Origin: Leptospira sp. WS39.C2
Lineage (GTDB): Bacteria; Spirochaetota; Leptospiria; Leptospirales; Leptospiraceae
DNA: 64,000 bases
NCBI RefSeq assembly: GCF_040833965.1
Contig: NZ_CP162142.1
Location: 2,257,001 to 2,321,000 of the forward strand
Direction: 5' to 3'
Below the pieces are notes generated by a model. That model saw only the letters and a list, made by a program, of their open reading frames with translations, made no database searches and was not told the origin of the DNA. Shown here one piece after another: positions 9,269 to 18,926 of this stretch. The number at the start of each line of letters is the position of its first letter. The stretch's first letter is position 1. A program made the position numbers and the translations under genes.

Positions 9269-10017
9269 TCGAGAATTCCCTTACCTGACCCAGACGCGTT
9301 TTGAAACGATACATTCCCATCCGATTTCCTTTCGGGACTAACCTCTTGGTTTCTTGGATTTACATAATACCCGCTTGGGTTTTCCTCAAGGAAATAATAC
9401 TCTCCACTAGAACTTTGGGAAACCAGTCCCTCTTCAATCCACTTAGGATGGATCCATTCTTTGTCCAAACGAAACGATTCCGTCCCTTGGGGTAGGTCTT
9501 TCCCTCTTGTATGGAGGCTTGGAATCTCTTTCTCTTGAAAGGATACAAAGATTGAACATTCAAGCATTCTTACGGGAAACATAAATTTTAAATAATACGA
9601 TTCTGTAAATGGAAGTAGTTCATACCATTCAACACGATCACTTCCAAAGACATTTTGGTATTCTACTTTCAAACGAAATGTGAGTCCGTCTGTGTTTGGT
9701 GTTTTTAATTCTTTAGCGATTTGGTCCAAACTGTGTTTTGAAAACTTCCAAAACACAAAGGCTTCTTTAGGAGAACGAATGAGAACTTTTAGTAAATCTT
9801 CAGTGGGATAATTTGGGTGTTTGGTGAAATTGGAATCATTGTAAATTTTAGGAATTGTTTTTTTTGGCAAAACAAGTGATTCTATCGGTACCTGATTTGT
9901 TGGATTTGCCGACTTTAGATTTGAATCTTCTTTTGAGATACGATTGGCTTTGTTTGCCGATTTTTTTTTGGCTGCTGTTTTATTCGCAGATTTCTTTTTT
10001 GTTTCGCCCTCTTCCAT
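9265..10017 (-). CDS. DUF4912-domain protein
   Basis: From the internal start at 10017 (MEEGETKKKSANK) the protein has about 250 aa. It opens with a Lys/Ser/Ala-rich low-complexity tail, then a DUF4912 domain marked by LLKVLIRSPKEAFVFWKFS and later FRLKVEY and WYELLPFTESYYL. DUF4912 proteins are often encoded beside GH57 branching enzymes, as here (4-nt overlap), and may bind glycans. A longer start at 10044 (MFRGILLVN) is possible but less likely because the basic tail is a natural N-terminus. Confidence 0.75.
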   Translation of the reverse strand: MEEGETKKKSANKTAAKKKSANKANRISKEDSNLKSANPTNQVPIESLVLPKKTIPKIYNDSNFTKHPNYPTEDLLKVLIRSPKEAFVFWKFSKHSLDQIAKELKTPNTDGLTFRLKVEYQNVFGSDRVEWYELLPFTESYYLKFMFPVRMLECSIFVSFQEKEIPSLHTRGKDLPQGTESFRLDKEWIHPKWIEEGLVSQSSSGEYYFLEENPSGYYVNPRNQEVSPERKSDGNVSFQNASGSGKGILE

Positions 10018-10121
10018 GTTTACAAGGAGTATGCCTCGAAACACCCACCTTCAATTCTTTTTTATTTGACGTTAGCTTTTTTTCTAGAATACAATCATTC
10101 CATACCAAATTGGGACAAATT

Positions 10122-10409
10122 ATGAAAATCAATTATACTTGGAAACATTTAGACCGATCCGAAGCTGCTGAAAAATACGCTGATGAAAAACTAGAACGTG
10201 TGACAAAATTCGTTCAAAAAATAGTATCTTGTGAAGTTTCCTTTGAAGCCATCCATGGAGAAATCCACGCTAACCTCAAGTTACACGCTGATGGAAATAA
10301 TTTTAACGCACACAACCAAGACAAAGATGTCTATGTTTGTATCGATGGTTTAGAAGACAAAATCATTTCCCAAACAAGCAAACACCACGACAAAAAAAGC
10401 CAACACTAA
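10122..10409 (+). CDS. hpf: ribosome hibernation-promoting factor (HPF/YfiA family)
   Basis: Starting at ATG 10122 the product is 95 aa (MKINYTWKHLDRSEAAEKYADEKL). It has the beta-alpha-beta-beta-beta-alpha pattern of short HPF/RaiA proteins, including the conserved DVYVCIDGLEDKI segment. These bind the decoding centre of resting ribosomes and block translation in stationary phase. A longer in-frame start at 9855 would run through the DUF4912 gene on the other strand and is not credible. It is followed 6 nt later by a TPR gene. Confidence 0.85.
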   Translation: MKINYTWKHLDRSEAAEKYADEKLERVTKFVQKIVSCEVSFEAIHGEIHANLKLHADGNNFNAHNQDKDVYVCIDGLEDKIISQTSKHHDKKSQH

Positions 10410-10415
10410 TCTCCA

Positions 10416-11288
10416 ATGATCCAGAAGTCAGAAGAAGCACTCACCTATCTTGGAAATGGTGAGTTTCAAACTGCTAAATCTATTTTTTCTGTACTTCTGG
10501 ATCGAGATCCTGAGGACCTTGCCACAATCAGTGGGTTTTATATTTCCAGTTTTTGGGACCACAGACTCGATCTCATTTTAAAAACAAGAGAAGGAAAAGA
10601 ACGTGGAAAATTACTCTTACATCTTTTCTCTGATTTTGAAACAGAAGTTAGAAAACGTGGGTTTCAGAATACAGAAAGTTTCATCATTACCCAAGATTGT
10701 ATCTTAAAGGAAGCAAGAGACCACCTAAAACTTGCCTACCAATGGGAAGGATCCAATGCCCTCGACAAAGAGTTATTAGGTGACCTTGCCCGTAGTCTTA
10801 TCAAAATCCAAGATTACAATATGGCCTTGGAAGTTCTTTTATACGGCGGAAACAAACAATCACCTGTACTTTTATATTACCTTGCCGAATCCCAAGTGAT
10901 GGTGGGAAAGGAAAAAGAAGGAATTGAATCCTATCGAACAGCATTTTTAAACGACCCACAATTATTTCCATTTACGATTGTTCGTTGGCAGCCCCTTGTG
11001 CAGATCATAGAAAAAGCAAATTCCTTTAGCCAAAAAGAAGAAGAGATGAAGGAACTGGTTCCTGTCCTTGCCTGGAGAGAAGGCCTTTTTTCAACAAAGG
11101 GAAAAAAGGACGAATCCACGATCCAAATTTGGTTTCAAGAACTCAAACGCCTGACAGATAGTAAAGAAAGGAGTGGTGGAAATTTTCGATTGGAAGCAAG
11201 GATCGAACAGTTTGCCCTCGCTATTGTGGAATGCGCAGACGACATCCGTTCTCGGGATGCCGTTCTTTTTGCTAAAAACCTGATTTAA
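10416..11288 (+). CDS. TPR-like protein
   Basis: The 290-aa soluble protein begins with MIQKSEEALTYLGNGEFQTAKSIFSVLLDRDPEDL, a clear tetratricopeptide-type helical pair, and has further repeats around LGDLARSLIKIQDYNMALEVLLYGG and YYLAESQVMVGKEKEGIESYRTA. No signal peptide or catalytic motif is visible. It lies 6 nt after hpf, so the two are probably co-transcribed. Probably a cytoplasmic interaction protein. Confidence 0.75.
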   Translation: MIQKSEEALTYLGNGEFQTAKSIFSVLLDRDPEDLATISGFYISSFWDHRLDLILKTREGKERGKLLLHLFSDFETEVRKRGFQNTESFIITQDCILKEARDHLKLAYQWEGSNALDKELLGDLARSLIKIQDYNMALEVLLYGGNKQSPVLLYYLAESQVMVGKEKEGIESYRTAFLNDPQLFPFTIVRWQPLVQIIEKANSFSQKEEEMKELVPVLAWREGLFSTKGKKDESTIQIWFQELKRLTDSKERSGGNFRLEARIEQFALAIVECADDIRSRDAVLFAKNLI

Positions 11289-11302
11289 AGATTAAATAAA
11301 GT

Positions 11303-11854
11303 TTATCGTTCTACTGATTCAATGAGGAGGTGGAGCTCTTCTGCAGCAGCATCTCTACCTGTTTTTTCATAATAGAGTTCGAGTTCACGAAGCCCATAAA
11401 CAGAACCAGGCGCCGAACGCAAATGGTCGAGTAAAACTCGTTTTTGGTAAGATTCACTGAGATCAATGCTTGTAGGTTCGTATTGGTAATTGTTTTGTTC
11501 AATCACAACACCAGCAGAGTCATTTTTCGTGAAAGTGGTTTCTGATTGGCTTCGGTTCATAAGAACAAATACCAAACTCACTGCCATGACAGCTGAAAAA
11601 GAATACTGAACCGTGCGGTTTTCAATGAGGTCCCGAATGGAGAAGGAGGTTTTTTCTGAGGGACGATCGATGGAAACCGATTCTAAAAGGTTCAGTAACC
11701 GAACATCAAAGTCATTTGACATACGAGGGAGGATGGTATCTTCCTTCTCCTTGATGTTTTGGAAAAGAGAACAAATTTTATTGTCTAAAACCACTGAGTC
11801 AGTGTCTTCTGGGAAAAGACCTGGGTATTGTGCACGAAACCAATCTTTTAAATT
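11303..11854 (-). CDS. single-pass membrane protein, probable anti-sigma factor
   Basis: From Met14 (MNLKDWFRAQYPGLFPEDTD) the protein has 183 aa. A cytoplasmic N-terminal domain of ~95 residues, including ENIKEKEDTILPRMSNDFDVRLLNLLES, is followed by one transmembrane helix (VQYSFSAVMAVSLVFVLM) and a short outer domain. Position 8 nt downstream of an ECF sigma gene on the same strand, together with this topology, suggests an anti-sigma factor. No zinc HxxxCxxC motif is seen, so it would be an atypical one. A start at 11893 would overlap the sigma gene by 32 nt. Confidence 0.6.
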   Translation of the reverse strand, partial: NLKDWFRAQYPGLFPEDTDSVVLDNKICSLFQNIKEKEDTILPRMSNDFDVRLLNLLESVSIDRPSEKTSFSIRDLIENRTVQYSFSAVMAVSLVFVLMNRSQSETTFTKNDSAGVVIEQNNYQYEPTSIDLSESYQKRVLLDHLRSAPGSVYGLRELELYYEKTGRDAAAEELHLLIESVER

Positions 11855-11861
11855 CATAATC

Positions 11862-12467
11862 CTATTTTTCAAAGAACCCTTCTCCTTTTTCATCTTTCTG
11901 GATGAGGTGCTTTAAAAACTCCTTCGCCTTAAAAAGACGACTCTTAACCGTTCCTACATTACATTCCATGATCTCTGCAATTTCGTTATAAGAAAGGTTT
12001 TCAAAATAACGAAGTTCCAGGACTTGTTTGTAGGAATCTTCTAAGAGTGCAATCTTACTCATTAGATAACTTGATTCCTCAGAAAGTTCCAATTTTTTTT
12101 CATATCCGACACGGGAATCCACAAATTGGTTATCTCCTGAGTCATCCATGGGTTTTTCACGACCACGTTTCTTTTTAGCGAGTAAATCCTTGGACTTATT
12201 CACCACAATGCGGTAGAGCCAAGTGTAAACACCAGCTTCCGCACGGAAATTTTGAATGGATTTGTAACCAGAAATGAGAGCATCTTGGACAATGTCTTCG
12301 GCATCATCGCCGTCTTTGACCATGGAAACTGCTTTTCGGAAGAGTCTCTCTCGGAACGGAGAGACGAGGGTCATATAGGCAGTCGGATCCCCTGCTTTGA
12401 TTTTTTGGAGGAGGATTTTTTCCTTCTCACGCAGGGTCATATTTTTGCCTTCAAGGGGTCTTGGCAT
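11862..12467 (-). CDS. RNA polymerase sigma factor, ECF (sigma-E-like) family
   Basis: The protein is up to 201 aa; the internal Met at codon 10 (MTLREKEKILLQKI, near 12440) may be the true start. Region 2 is seen as RERLFRKAVSMVKDGDDAEDIVQDALISGYKSI...VYTWLYRIVVNKSKDLL and region 4 as LEDSYKQVLELRYFENLSYNEIAEIMECNVGTVKSRLFKAKEFL, the expected ECF architecture. It redirects RNA polymerase to stress or envelope promoters. The membrane protein immediately downstream is its likely regulator. Confidence 0.9.
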   Translation of the reverse strand: MPRPLEGKNMTLREKEKILLQKIKAGDPTAYMTLVSPFRERLFRKAVSMVKDGDDAEDIVQDALISGYKSIQNFRAEAGVYTWLYRIVVNKSKDLLAKKKRGREKPMDDSGDNQFVDSRVGYEKKLELSEESSYLMSKIALLEDSYKQVLELRYFENLSYNEIAEIMECNVGTVKSRLFKAKEFLKHLIQKDEKGEGFFEK

Positions 12468-12527
12468 CAGAACCTAGAATTTCGAAAGCGATAAATCAAT
12501 CAATGTTTTTCGGATTCGTTTGGCAGA

Positions 12528-14348
12528 TTAGATCCTGTGAAACATGGTCTCCAGGTCTTTTCTTGTGAGTTTGATGAGAGTTGGCCTACCGTGAGGGCAT
12601 AGGGATGGGTTTTCACAATAAGACAACCTTTGTAAGAGCTCGCCAATGATGGGGTCAGAGACTTGGTCCCCTTTTTTGATGGCCGACCGACAAGCCACAC
12701 ATTTTGCCATTTCATCATACAACTCTCTCTCTTCTGGGTCTTTGGATTTGAAACGTTCCCATAAGTCGAGGATGGTTTCTGTTTCTTTCCCAGGATCAAT
12801 GTAGGACGGCACCTCACGGATGAGGATTGTGCCACCAGAAAAAGGTTCGAGTGTGATCCCAAGCTCTCGAAACCTTTGTGCCTCTAGGAGCATCTCTTCT
12901 GCTTCTTCTTTTGTGAGCTCGAGACGAATCGGAGTGAGTAGACTTTGGGATTTGTAAGCTTTGGATTTCAGATCGCGTAATACTTCCTCATAACGGATCC
13001 GTTCGTGGGCTGTGTGTTGGTCGATGATGTACAAACCATCTTCCGCTTCTGCTAAGATAAAGGTTTCAAAAATCACACCATAATGTTTTTTCGGAACAAA
13101 TAAATGGTGTTTGGTAAGGTTTTCGCCTAATAAATGCAAGTTGGTTCCGGCACCAATTCCTTCCAAAGAAAACCCTTGTCTTCCTTCAATGGAACTTGGA
13201 CCAATGAGTGACTCACCCTCTTTTTGGAGATTGCCAAACATCCCTTGGCCTACACCAAACCCAGGGCCACCGAATCCCGATCCAAAAGAAGTTTCTCCTC
13301 CCCGATTTTCATAGGGAATCGGCATGGAAAGCCTTCGGCGCATTTCTAAAAATTCAACAGGTGTGGATGTTCTTAAAACCTCTGTAATCCCTTGAAATAA
13401 CATCCCTGTGATCGTTTCTTCAGATAAAAACCGCACTTCTTTTTTTTGCGGATGGACATTTACATCTACAAATTCCCGAGGCAGATCAAAAAACAAAAAC
13501 GCATACGGAAAGGCACCACTGGGTAATAATTCACCATAACAACGTTTTAAAATTTGTGCTGAAAATTTAAGTTCCACCGAACGGTTGTTCACGAAAAAAA
13601 ACTGCCCTGTCCTCGAAGACTTATAAAAATCGGGATGGGAGATAAACCCGCGTAAGGTCATTCCATTTCGGCTGGAATGCACGGGAAGCAGATGGTCACG
13701 AAGATTTTCCCCGTAAATCGAAAGCACTCGTTCCAGTGGTTCTTCCGCTTGGACATGGAACACTTCTTTTCCATTTTGTACGTACCGAAAAGAAATGTTT
13801 GGTTCTCCAAGTGCCATTGTCTGCACCCGAGTTCTGTTTTTTTTCTCTTCCCCTGATTCAGTTTTTAAGAACTTCCGCCTAACAGGAGTATTATAAAATA
13901 AATCCTTAATTTCAATTTTTGTCCCTTGGAAAAAAGGAATTTCTTCTTCGGATACAATTTGTCCTTCTTCGATGACCACTCGGTTTGATGTTCGGTTTCC
14001 TTCGGTTCCCGATTCAATCACAAGCCTTGCAACAGAAGCTATGGAGGCAAGTGCCTCTCCTCGAAACCCAAAAGAAAAGAGGTGTTCTAGGTCATGGAAA
14101 GTTTGGATTTTACTTGTGGCATAACGTTTGATGGCAAGGGGCAGATCTTCTTTTGCAATCCCATGCCCATTGTCGGAAACAAGGATACGGCCAAGGCCTG
14201 CGGCTTCTGTGGCGATTTCAATTTTTGTCGCCCCTGCATCAATGGAATTTTCGATGAGTTCTTTTAGGATGGAATGAGTGGATTCAATGACCTCACCCGC
14301 CGCAATTTGGTTGATGAGTTCAGGTGAGAGGGAATGGATGATGCCCAT
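12528..14348 (-). CDS. mutL: DNA mismatch repair protein MutL
   Basis: The 606-aa protein has the GHKL ATPase motifs: [26 protein letters not shown] (Glu33, Asn34), VSDNGHGI (Asp59) and [14 protein letters not shown] (94-107). The C-terminal dimerisation domain carries [13 protein letters not shown], close to the DQHA-x2-E-x4-E endonuclease motif, and the CVACRSA and CPHGRPT zinc/endonuclease elements. It is therefore probably a nicking MutL, as expected in an organism lacking MutH. A ~90-residue glycine-rich linker ([20 protein letters not shown]) joins the halves. Confidence 0.95.
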   Translation of the reverse strand: MGIIHSLSPELINQIAAGEVIESTHSILKELIENSIDAGATKIEIATEAAGLGRILVSDNGHGIAKEDLPLAIKRYATSKIQTFHDLEHLFSFGFRGEALASIASVARLVIESGTEGNRTSNRVVIEEGQIVSEEEIPFFQGTKIEIKDLFYNTPVRRKFLKTESGEEKKNRTRVQTMALGEPNISFRYVQNGKEVFHVQAEEPLERVLSIYGENLRDHLLPVHSSRNGMTLRGFISHPDFYKSSRTGQFFFVNNRSVELKFSAQILKRCYGELLPSGAFPYAFLFFDLPREFVDVNVHPQKKEVRFLSEETITGMLFQGITEVLRTSTPVEFLEMRRRLSMPIPYENRGGETSFGSGFGGPGFGVGQGMFGNLQKEGESLIGPSSIEGRQGFSLEGIGAGTNLHLLGENLTKHHLFVPKKHYGVIFETFILAEAEDGLYIIDQHTAHERIRYEEVLRDLKSKAYKSQSLLTPIRLELTKEEAEEMLLEAQRFRELGITLEPFSGGTILIREVPSYIDPGKETETILDLWERFKSKDPEERELYDEMAKCVACRSAIKKGDQVSDPIIGELLQRLSYCENPSLCPHGRPTLIKLTRKDLETMFHRI

Positions 14349-14390
14349 ATAGGCAAGCTTGGGAGGGGAAACCTCCCTTTCTATTACATT

Positions 14391-14765
14391 TTAATGGGAC
14401 TTACAAGTTGCACAGGTTCCAGATACCACAATGTCTATGTGGTCTGCCTCAAAACCCATCCCCATCCAATCGGTTTTTTCACTCAGTTGCAAAGCAGGTA
14501 CATCAAGCACTGTTCCGCAAGAATGGCAAATCAAATGGGAATGGTCCTCTAGGAAGGCATCATAACGGACTGATTCAGACTCGATGTTGAGTTTATTTAC
14601 CAGATTGTGTTCTACCAAATATTCGAGAGAGTTATAAACCGTAGCAAAACTGATTTTATCCGCCTTGTCCCTTACCGACTCAAATACCATCTTTGCAGTG
14701 GGATGGTCATGTCTATCTCGCAAGTCTTGTAAAATCAATTCTCTGTGTTTCGTTAATGCTTTCAT
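14391..14765 (-). CDS. Fur-family metalloregulator (Fur/PerR-like)
   Basis: The 124-aa protein has a winged-helix N-terminal domain (MKALTKHRELILQDLRDRHDHPTAKMVFE...FATVYNSLEYLVEHNLV) and a dimerisation domain with two CxxC pairs (Cys80/Cys83 and Cys118/Cys121) forming a structural zinc site. The DHSHLICHSCG segment supplies metal ligands. It should repress genes of iron uptake or peroxide defence depending on the metal. Which subtype (Fur or PerR) cannot be decided by reading. It is divergent from the flavin reductase gene at 14872. Confidence 0.88.
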   Translation of the reverse strand: MKALTKHRELILQDLRDRHDHPTAKMVFESVRDKADKISFATVYNSLEYLVEHNLVNKLNIESESVRYDAFLEDHSHLICHSCGTVLDVPALQLSEKTDWMGMGFEADHIDIVVSGTCATCKSH

Positions 14766-14871
14766 GGGATTGCCCTTTCCCTAATGAGACTCTAAAAAAT
14801 ATCACTGGGTCAATTGGAATTTCGATTTTAGAATCCTTCCAGAAATTGATATTTGTCAATACGGAGTCTTT

Positions 14872-15351
14872 ATGCCAGCATCCATTGACCAATTCAAAAC
14901 CTCTCTTTCCCTTTGGGCGTCGGGTGTATCCGTCATCACCTATGCTTCAGAGAACCAAAAAGGTGGAGTGACCGTTTCTAGTTTTTCTTCTGTGTCCTTA
15001 GAACCACCGTTAGTTTTATTCTGTTTAGCGAAACAATCCAAGGCAAAAGAGGCCATAGAATCTGCTGGAAACTTTGCTGTGAATATTCTTTCTTCCGAAC
15101 AAAAACAAATTTCCGCTGATTTTGCTTCTGGTTCCCTGGACAAAGCGGTTGTTTTGGAAGGCCTAAACCCGAGGAAACTTTCCACCGGAGCCCCCATTCT
15201 GGATGGATGTTTGGCTTCTTTGGACTGCCTTGTGCACCAAACCATCGATGCCGGTGACCACTGGATCTTCGTCGGACATGTGGAAGCTGTGGCCACAAAA
15301 GAAGGTTCACCCCTTCTTTATTTCAATCGCAAGTATAGGGAACTCATTTAA
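14872..15351 (+). CDS. flavin reductase-like FMN-binding protein
   Basis: The 159-aa protein matches the flavin reductase (FMN-binding split barrel) family: FKTSLSLWASGVSVITY, the FMN-contacting GGVTVSSFSSVSLEPPLVLFCLAK, FAVNILSSEQ and the end HWIFVGHVEAV...PLLYFNRKYREL. It likely reduces or binds FMN using NAD(P)H, possibly for a two-component oxygenase that is not nearby. It lies 9 nt before purL and may be co-transcribed with it. Confidence 0.85.
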   Translation: MPASIDQFKTSLSLWASGVSVITYASENQKGGVTVSSFSSVSLEPPLVLFCLAKQSKAKEAIESAGNFAVNILSSEQKQISADFASGSLDKAVVLEGLNPRKLSTGAPILDGCLASLDCLVHQTIDAGDHWIFVGHVEAVATKEGSPLLYFNRKYRELI

Positions 15352-15360
15352 GGAAATAAC

Positions 15361-17607
15361 ATGGAAAAAGAGAAAGTCAGTCTGGAAGAAGCGAAAGAAC
15401 ACGGACTCACCGAAACTGAATTTGTTGAAATTCAAAAAATATTAGGAAGGATTCCCAATTCTACAGAACTCGGAATTTTTTCTGCCATGTGGTCGGAACA
15501 CTGCTCTTATAAAAATTCTATTTTAAAACTAAAAACCCTTCCTACAAAATCAGACAAACTCCTCGCTGCGGCGGGAGAAGAAAATGCAGGAGCCATGGAC
15601 ATTGGAGATGGCCTTGCTGTTGTTTTTAAAATCGAAAGCCACAACCACCCAACTGCAGTAGAACCCTACCAAGGTGCGGCAACGGGTGTAGGTGGGATCA
15701 TGCGTGATATTTTCACCATGGGTGCTCGTCCCATTACTTCCCTCAACTCACTCCGGTTTGGTGATCCAAAAGAACCTCGTAATAAATACTTACTCACTCG
15801 TGCCGTAAAAGGGATTGGTGATTACGGTAACTCACTCGGAATCGCTGTCGGTGGTGGGGAACTTTTCCTCCACCCAACCTTCACCAAAAATCCACTTGTC
15901 AATGCCATGACTGTGGGTATCGCCAAACACGATGAAATGGCTTCTGCTTCCACAAAAGGACAAGTTGGAAACAAAGTGTACATCGTGGGTGCAACCACTG
16001 GCCGAGACGGAATCCATGGAGCAAGTTTTGCTTCCAAAGACCTCACCAAAGAATCAGAAGAAAAACGTTCTGCCGTTCAGGTGGGAGATCCCTTTATGGA
16101 AAAACTTCTTATGGAAGCATCTCTAGAAGCCATCCAAAAGAAACTCCTTGTGGGTATCCAAGATATGGGAGCGGCAGGGATTTCTTGTGCTACTTCGGAA
16201 ATGAGTGCCAAAGGGAAAACAGGAATGGATGTGGATCTTGACAAAGTCCCTCTTCGCGAACAGGATATGAATGCGTATGAAATCATGTTATCCGAATCAC
16301 AAGAACGAATGCTTGTGATCCCAGAAGTGGGTAAAGAAACCGAACTTGTTTCCATCTTCCACAAATGGGGGTTAAACGCCGTCGAAATTGGAACTGTTAC
16401 AGGTGACGGAATCTTACGCATCCGAAAAAATGGATCCCTCAAAGCGGAAATCCCAGCAGAATCCCTTGTCCTCGGTGGTGGGGCCCCAAGGTATGTGCGG
16501 GAAGAAAAAAGACCATCTTACTTAGATGAGGTGGTGAAATTTGATCCAAACAAAATCCCTGACCTAAAAGCCGACACAGTTCCGCAAACCCTAAACAGCC
16601 TACTCTCTTCCTTAAATATTAGTTCAAGAAGACCTCTGTATGAACAATACGATACCGAAGTGGGACTTGTGAAAGTGGTGGAACCAGGGGAAGATGGTGG
16701 CCTTGTCCGAATCCCTGGAACCAAAAAAGGAATCGCAGTTGCAACTGACTGTAACTCTCGTTATACTTATTTAAATCCGTATGAAGGGGCCCAAATTGCT
16801 GTTTGTGAATCTGCAAGAAACGTTGCGGCCACCGGTGCCGAACCTTATGGTGTGACAAACAACCTCAATTTTGGAAACCCTTACATCCCAGAAAACTACT
16901 ATGTGTTCAGTGAATGTGTGAGAGGTCTTGGAGACGCGTGTCGTTTTCTTGGCCTCCCAGTGACTGGAGGGAACGTATCCTTTTATAACGAATCCCCAGA
17001 AGGCCCCGTGTTCCCAACACCTACCATCGGTATGGTGGGAGTGATCGACGACGTTTCCAAAGGTTTACGCACCTACCCAAAAACTAACGAAGTTGTGAAG
17101 TATGCTCTCGTTGGTGATTTTTTACCTACGATATCTGCCTCAGAGTATTTGTACAGATCACAAGGGCTTGATACAGGAGCCATCCCAAAAATTTCTTTAG
17201 AAAAAGAAAAACGAACCATTGATGCCCTCATCCAATGCCGAAAAAATGGACTTCTTTCTTCCGCCAAAGACCTGTCACTCGGTGGCCTATTAGTGGCACT
17301 TGCAAAAATTGTGATTGTTGGGAAAAAAGGAATCGAAGTGAATCTGAGTAAACTACAATCGCAAATTACAAGACTCGATACATTGTGTTTTGGAGAAACT
17401 GGTGCTAGTTTTATTGTGAGTTACTTACCTAATGATGAAACAAAAGTAAAAGAAACATTTGAAAAAAATGGTTTGTTTTTTGATTCCTTGGGAACATCAA
17501 GTTCCAAAAATTCCCTTTCCGTCAAAGGTGAGGGGTTCCATTGGGAATGGACAACCAAATCACTTGAAGTGGAATTTGAAAGTGGTCTAAAACCCTATTT
17601 CGAATAG
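15361..17607 (+). CDS. purL: phosphoribosylformylglycinamidine synthase subunit PurL
   Basis: The 748-aa protein has the length of the short PurL (the form that works with PurS and PurQ). Visible motifs are SEHCSYKNS, the ATP/Mg-binding KIESHNHPTAVEPYQGAATGVGGIMRD and IQDMGAAGISCATSEM, and the second-half LNFGNPYIPE and PVTGGNVSFYNES. It catalyses the fourth step of de novo purine synthesis, converting FGAR to FGAM with glutamine-derived ammonia. Confidence 0.96.
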   Translation: MEKEKVSLEEAKEHGLTETEFVEIQKILGRIPNSTELGIFSAMWSEHCSYKNSILKLKTLPTKSDKLLAAAGEENAGAMDIGDGLAVVFKIESHNHPTAVEPYQGAATGVGGIMRDIFTMGARPITSLNSLRFGDPKEPRNKYLLTRAVKGIGDYGNSLGIAVGGGELFLHPTFTKNPLVNAMTVGIAKHDEMASASTKGQVGNKVYIVGATTGRDGIHGASFASKDLTKESEEKRSAVQVGDPFMEKLLMEASLEAIQKKLLVGIQDMGAAGISCATSEMSAKGKTGMDVDLDKVPLREQDMNAYEIMLSESQERMLVIPEVGKETELVSIFHKWGLNAVEIGTVTGDGILRIRKNGSLKAEIPAESLVLGGGAPRYVREEKRPSYLDEVVKFDPNKIPDLKADTVPQTLNSLLSSLNISSRRPLYEQYDTEVGLVKVVEPGEDGGLVRIPGTKKGIAVATDCNSRYTYLNPYEGAQIAVCESARNVAATGAEPYGVTNNLNFGNPYIPENYYVFSECVRGLGDACRFLGLPVTGGNVSFYNESPEGPVFPTPTIGMVGVIDDVSKGLRTYPKTNEVVKYALVGDFLPTISASEYLYRSQGLDTGAIPKISLEKEKRTIDALIQCRKNGLLSSAKDLSLGGLLVALAKIVIVGKKGIEVNLSKLQSQITRLDTLCFGETGASFIVSYLPNDETKVKETFEKNGLFFDSLGTSSSKNSLSVKGEGFHWEWTTKSLEVEFESGLKPYFE

Positions 17608-17639
17608 ACAAGTTTCAAATTACAGGAAGGATATGCCTG

Positions 17640-18926
17640 ATGCGTTTCCTTCCTTTTTGTTTTTTTTGCCTTATTTTCGCCATTCAATGCACAAGCCTCG
17701 CCAAACGCCAAGATTATGAAACATCTCTGCTTTCTTACAAAAAAGCAGATGTAAACAGTACACTCACAACCCTACCCCGTAACGAACGTAAAGGTTTCAT
17801 TGCCGTTTTAGAAAAAGCTCATCTTTCTTTCCTAAATGGAGGAACCAAATTTGATGACCTGGAGTCGTTAGCTGAAGAAAGTAAAGAACGTTTGCGATTT
17901 AGTGCATCACGATCTTTAAAATCCTTTTTTTATTTGGAATCAGAAGATGGGTATTATGCCTCAGAAGCAGAAATCATCTACCTACATATTTTACTTGGTT
18001 TGTATTATGCAAGAGTTGAAGATTATGAAAAAGCAAAAATCCAAGCAAGGTATGCTGGTAATTTATTAAGTGGAGAATGGAGCGCAGAAGGACAATTTGA
18101 TGATCCCACCTTACGGTTATTACTTGCATCTCTTTGGCTCACAACAGGTGCAAGAGAAGAAGCTATGGTGGATTTTCGGAAAGCCACTCAATTAAAACCA
18201 CAATCCCATTCCATACGTTCCTTTTCAAATGAGATGATTCCTACTGATGGAGAATTTATTTTTATCTTTGGAGGTCCTGGGGCTGAACCAGAAATGGATC
18301 CTTCTGCCAACCTCAACTTCATCCGTGGTTTAAGGAATTTAAAATTTCGAATGTCTGGAAAACAAAGTACACTACTTTTGGTAGACAATTCCAAAACAAT
18401 CACCCTGAGTTTAGAGAAAGGAACCTTGGGATGGTATGAACGCCACCTCATCCGAGACAATGAAATCTCCGAACTCATCCAAGATTCAAAATACTTCCAA
18501 TTGATGTCTGCAACTGCTATCAAAGAAGGAACCAAAGGAACTCTGAAAGTCACAGGTTCCATATTGGCTAGTGCCACCATCATTGCATTAGGTGCTGGAC
18601 TTGTGTATGTAGGTGCGGAAGTGAATTCTGAGGACATTGCTGGCCTTGGAATCATCACAATCATTGCTGGATTTCAATTGGGATCAGAATGGGTAGGTGC
18701 ATCCATTCGGCAAACAAAAGAGAATATCAAAGAAGACTTGGATGTTTCAAACGAATACCGTTACGTTCGTTTTTTCCCAGAATATGTTTGGATTGGAAAA
18801 TCCAAATCAAAACTAAAATCCCCCATTCTTACTTCAAACCATGGACCAGTGACTTACCACCTCACACCCGCTATTGGAAAAATCAAAGTCCGATTTGGAT
18901 TTGTACCAGATGTTCAGAATCCATAA
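17640..18926 (+). CDS. lipoprotein, COG3014-like
   Basis: The 428-aa protein has a short lipoprotein signal (MRFLPFCFFCLIFAIQC; lipid Cys about residue 17) and a helical TPR-like body (AEIIYLHILLGLYYARVEDYEKAKIQARYAG). A glycine-rich FGGPGAEPEMDPS segment and a hydrophobic hairpin (GSILASATIIALGAGLVYVG) follow. Similar COG3014-type lipoproteins occur in many Gram-negative bacteria with unknown roles. Its 3' end overlaps the convergent LpoB-like gene by 13 nt. Confidence 0.7.
   Translation: MRFLPFCFFCLIFAIQCTSLAKRQDYETSLLSYKKADVNSTLTTLPRNERKGFIAVLEKAHLSFLNGGTKFDDLESLAEESKERLRFSASRSLKSFFYLESEDGYYASEAEIIYLHILLGLYYARVEDYEKAKIQARYAGNLLSGEWSAEGQFDDPTLRLLLASLWLTTGAREEAMVDFRKATQLKPQSHSIRSFSNEMIPTDGEFIFIFGGPGAEPEMDPSANLNFIRGLRNLKFRMSGKQSTLLLVDNSKTITLSLEKGTLGWYERHLIRDNEISELIQDSKYFQLMSATAIKEGTKGTLKVTGSILASATIIALGAGLVYVGAEVNSEDIAGLGIITIIAGFQLGSEWVGASIRQTKENIKEDLDVSNEYRYVRFFPEYVWIGKSKSKLKSPILTSNHGPVTYHLTPAIGKIKVRFGFVPDVQNP

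Noticed and set aside
9855..10121. Extended start of the hibernation factor gene at 9855
   Set aside because: The extra 89 residues lie across the DUF4912 gene on the opposite strand and do not resemble HPF; the start at 10122 matches the family.
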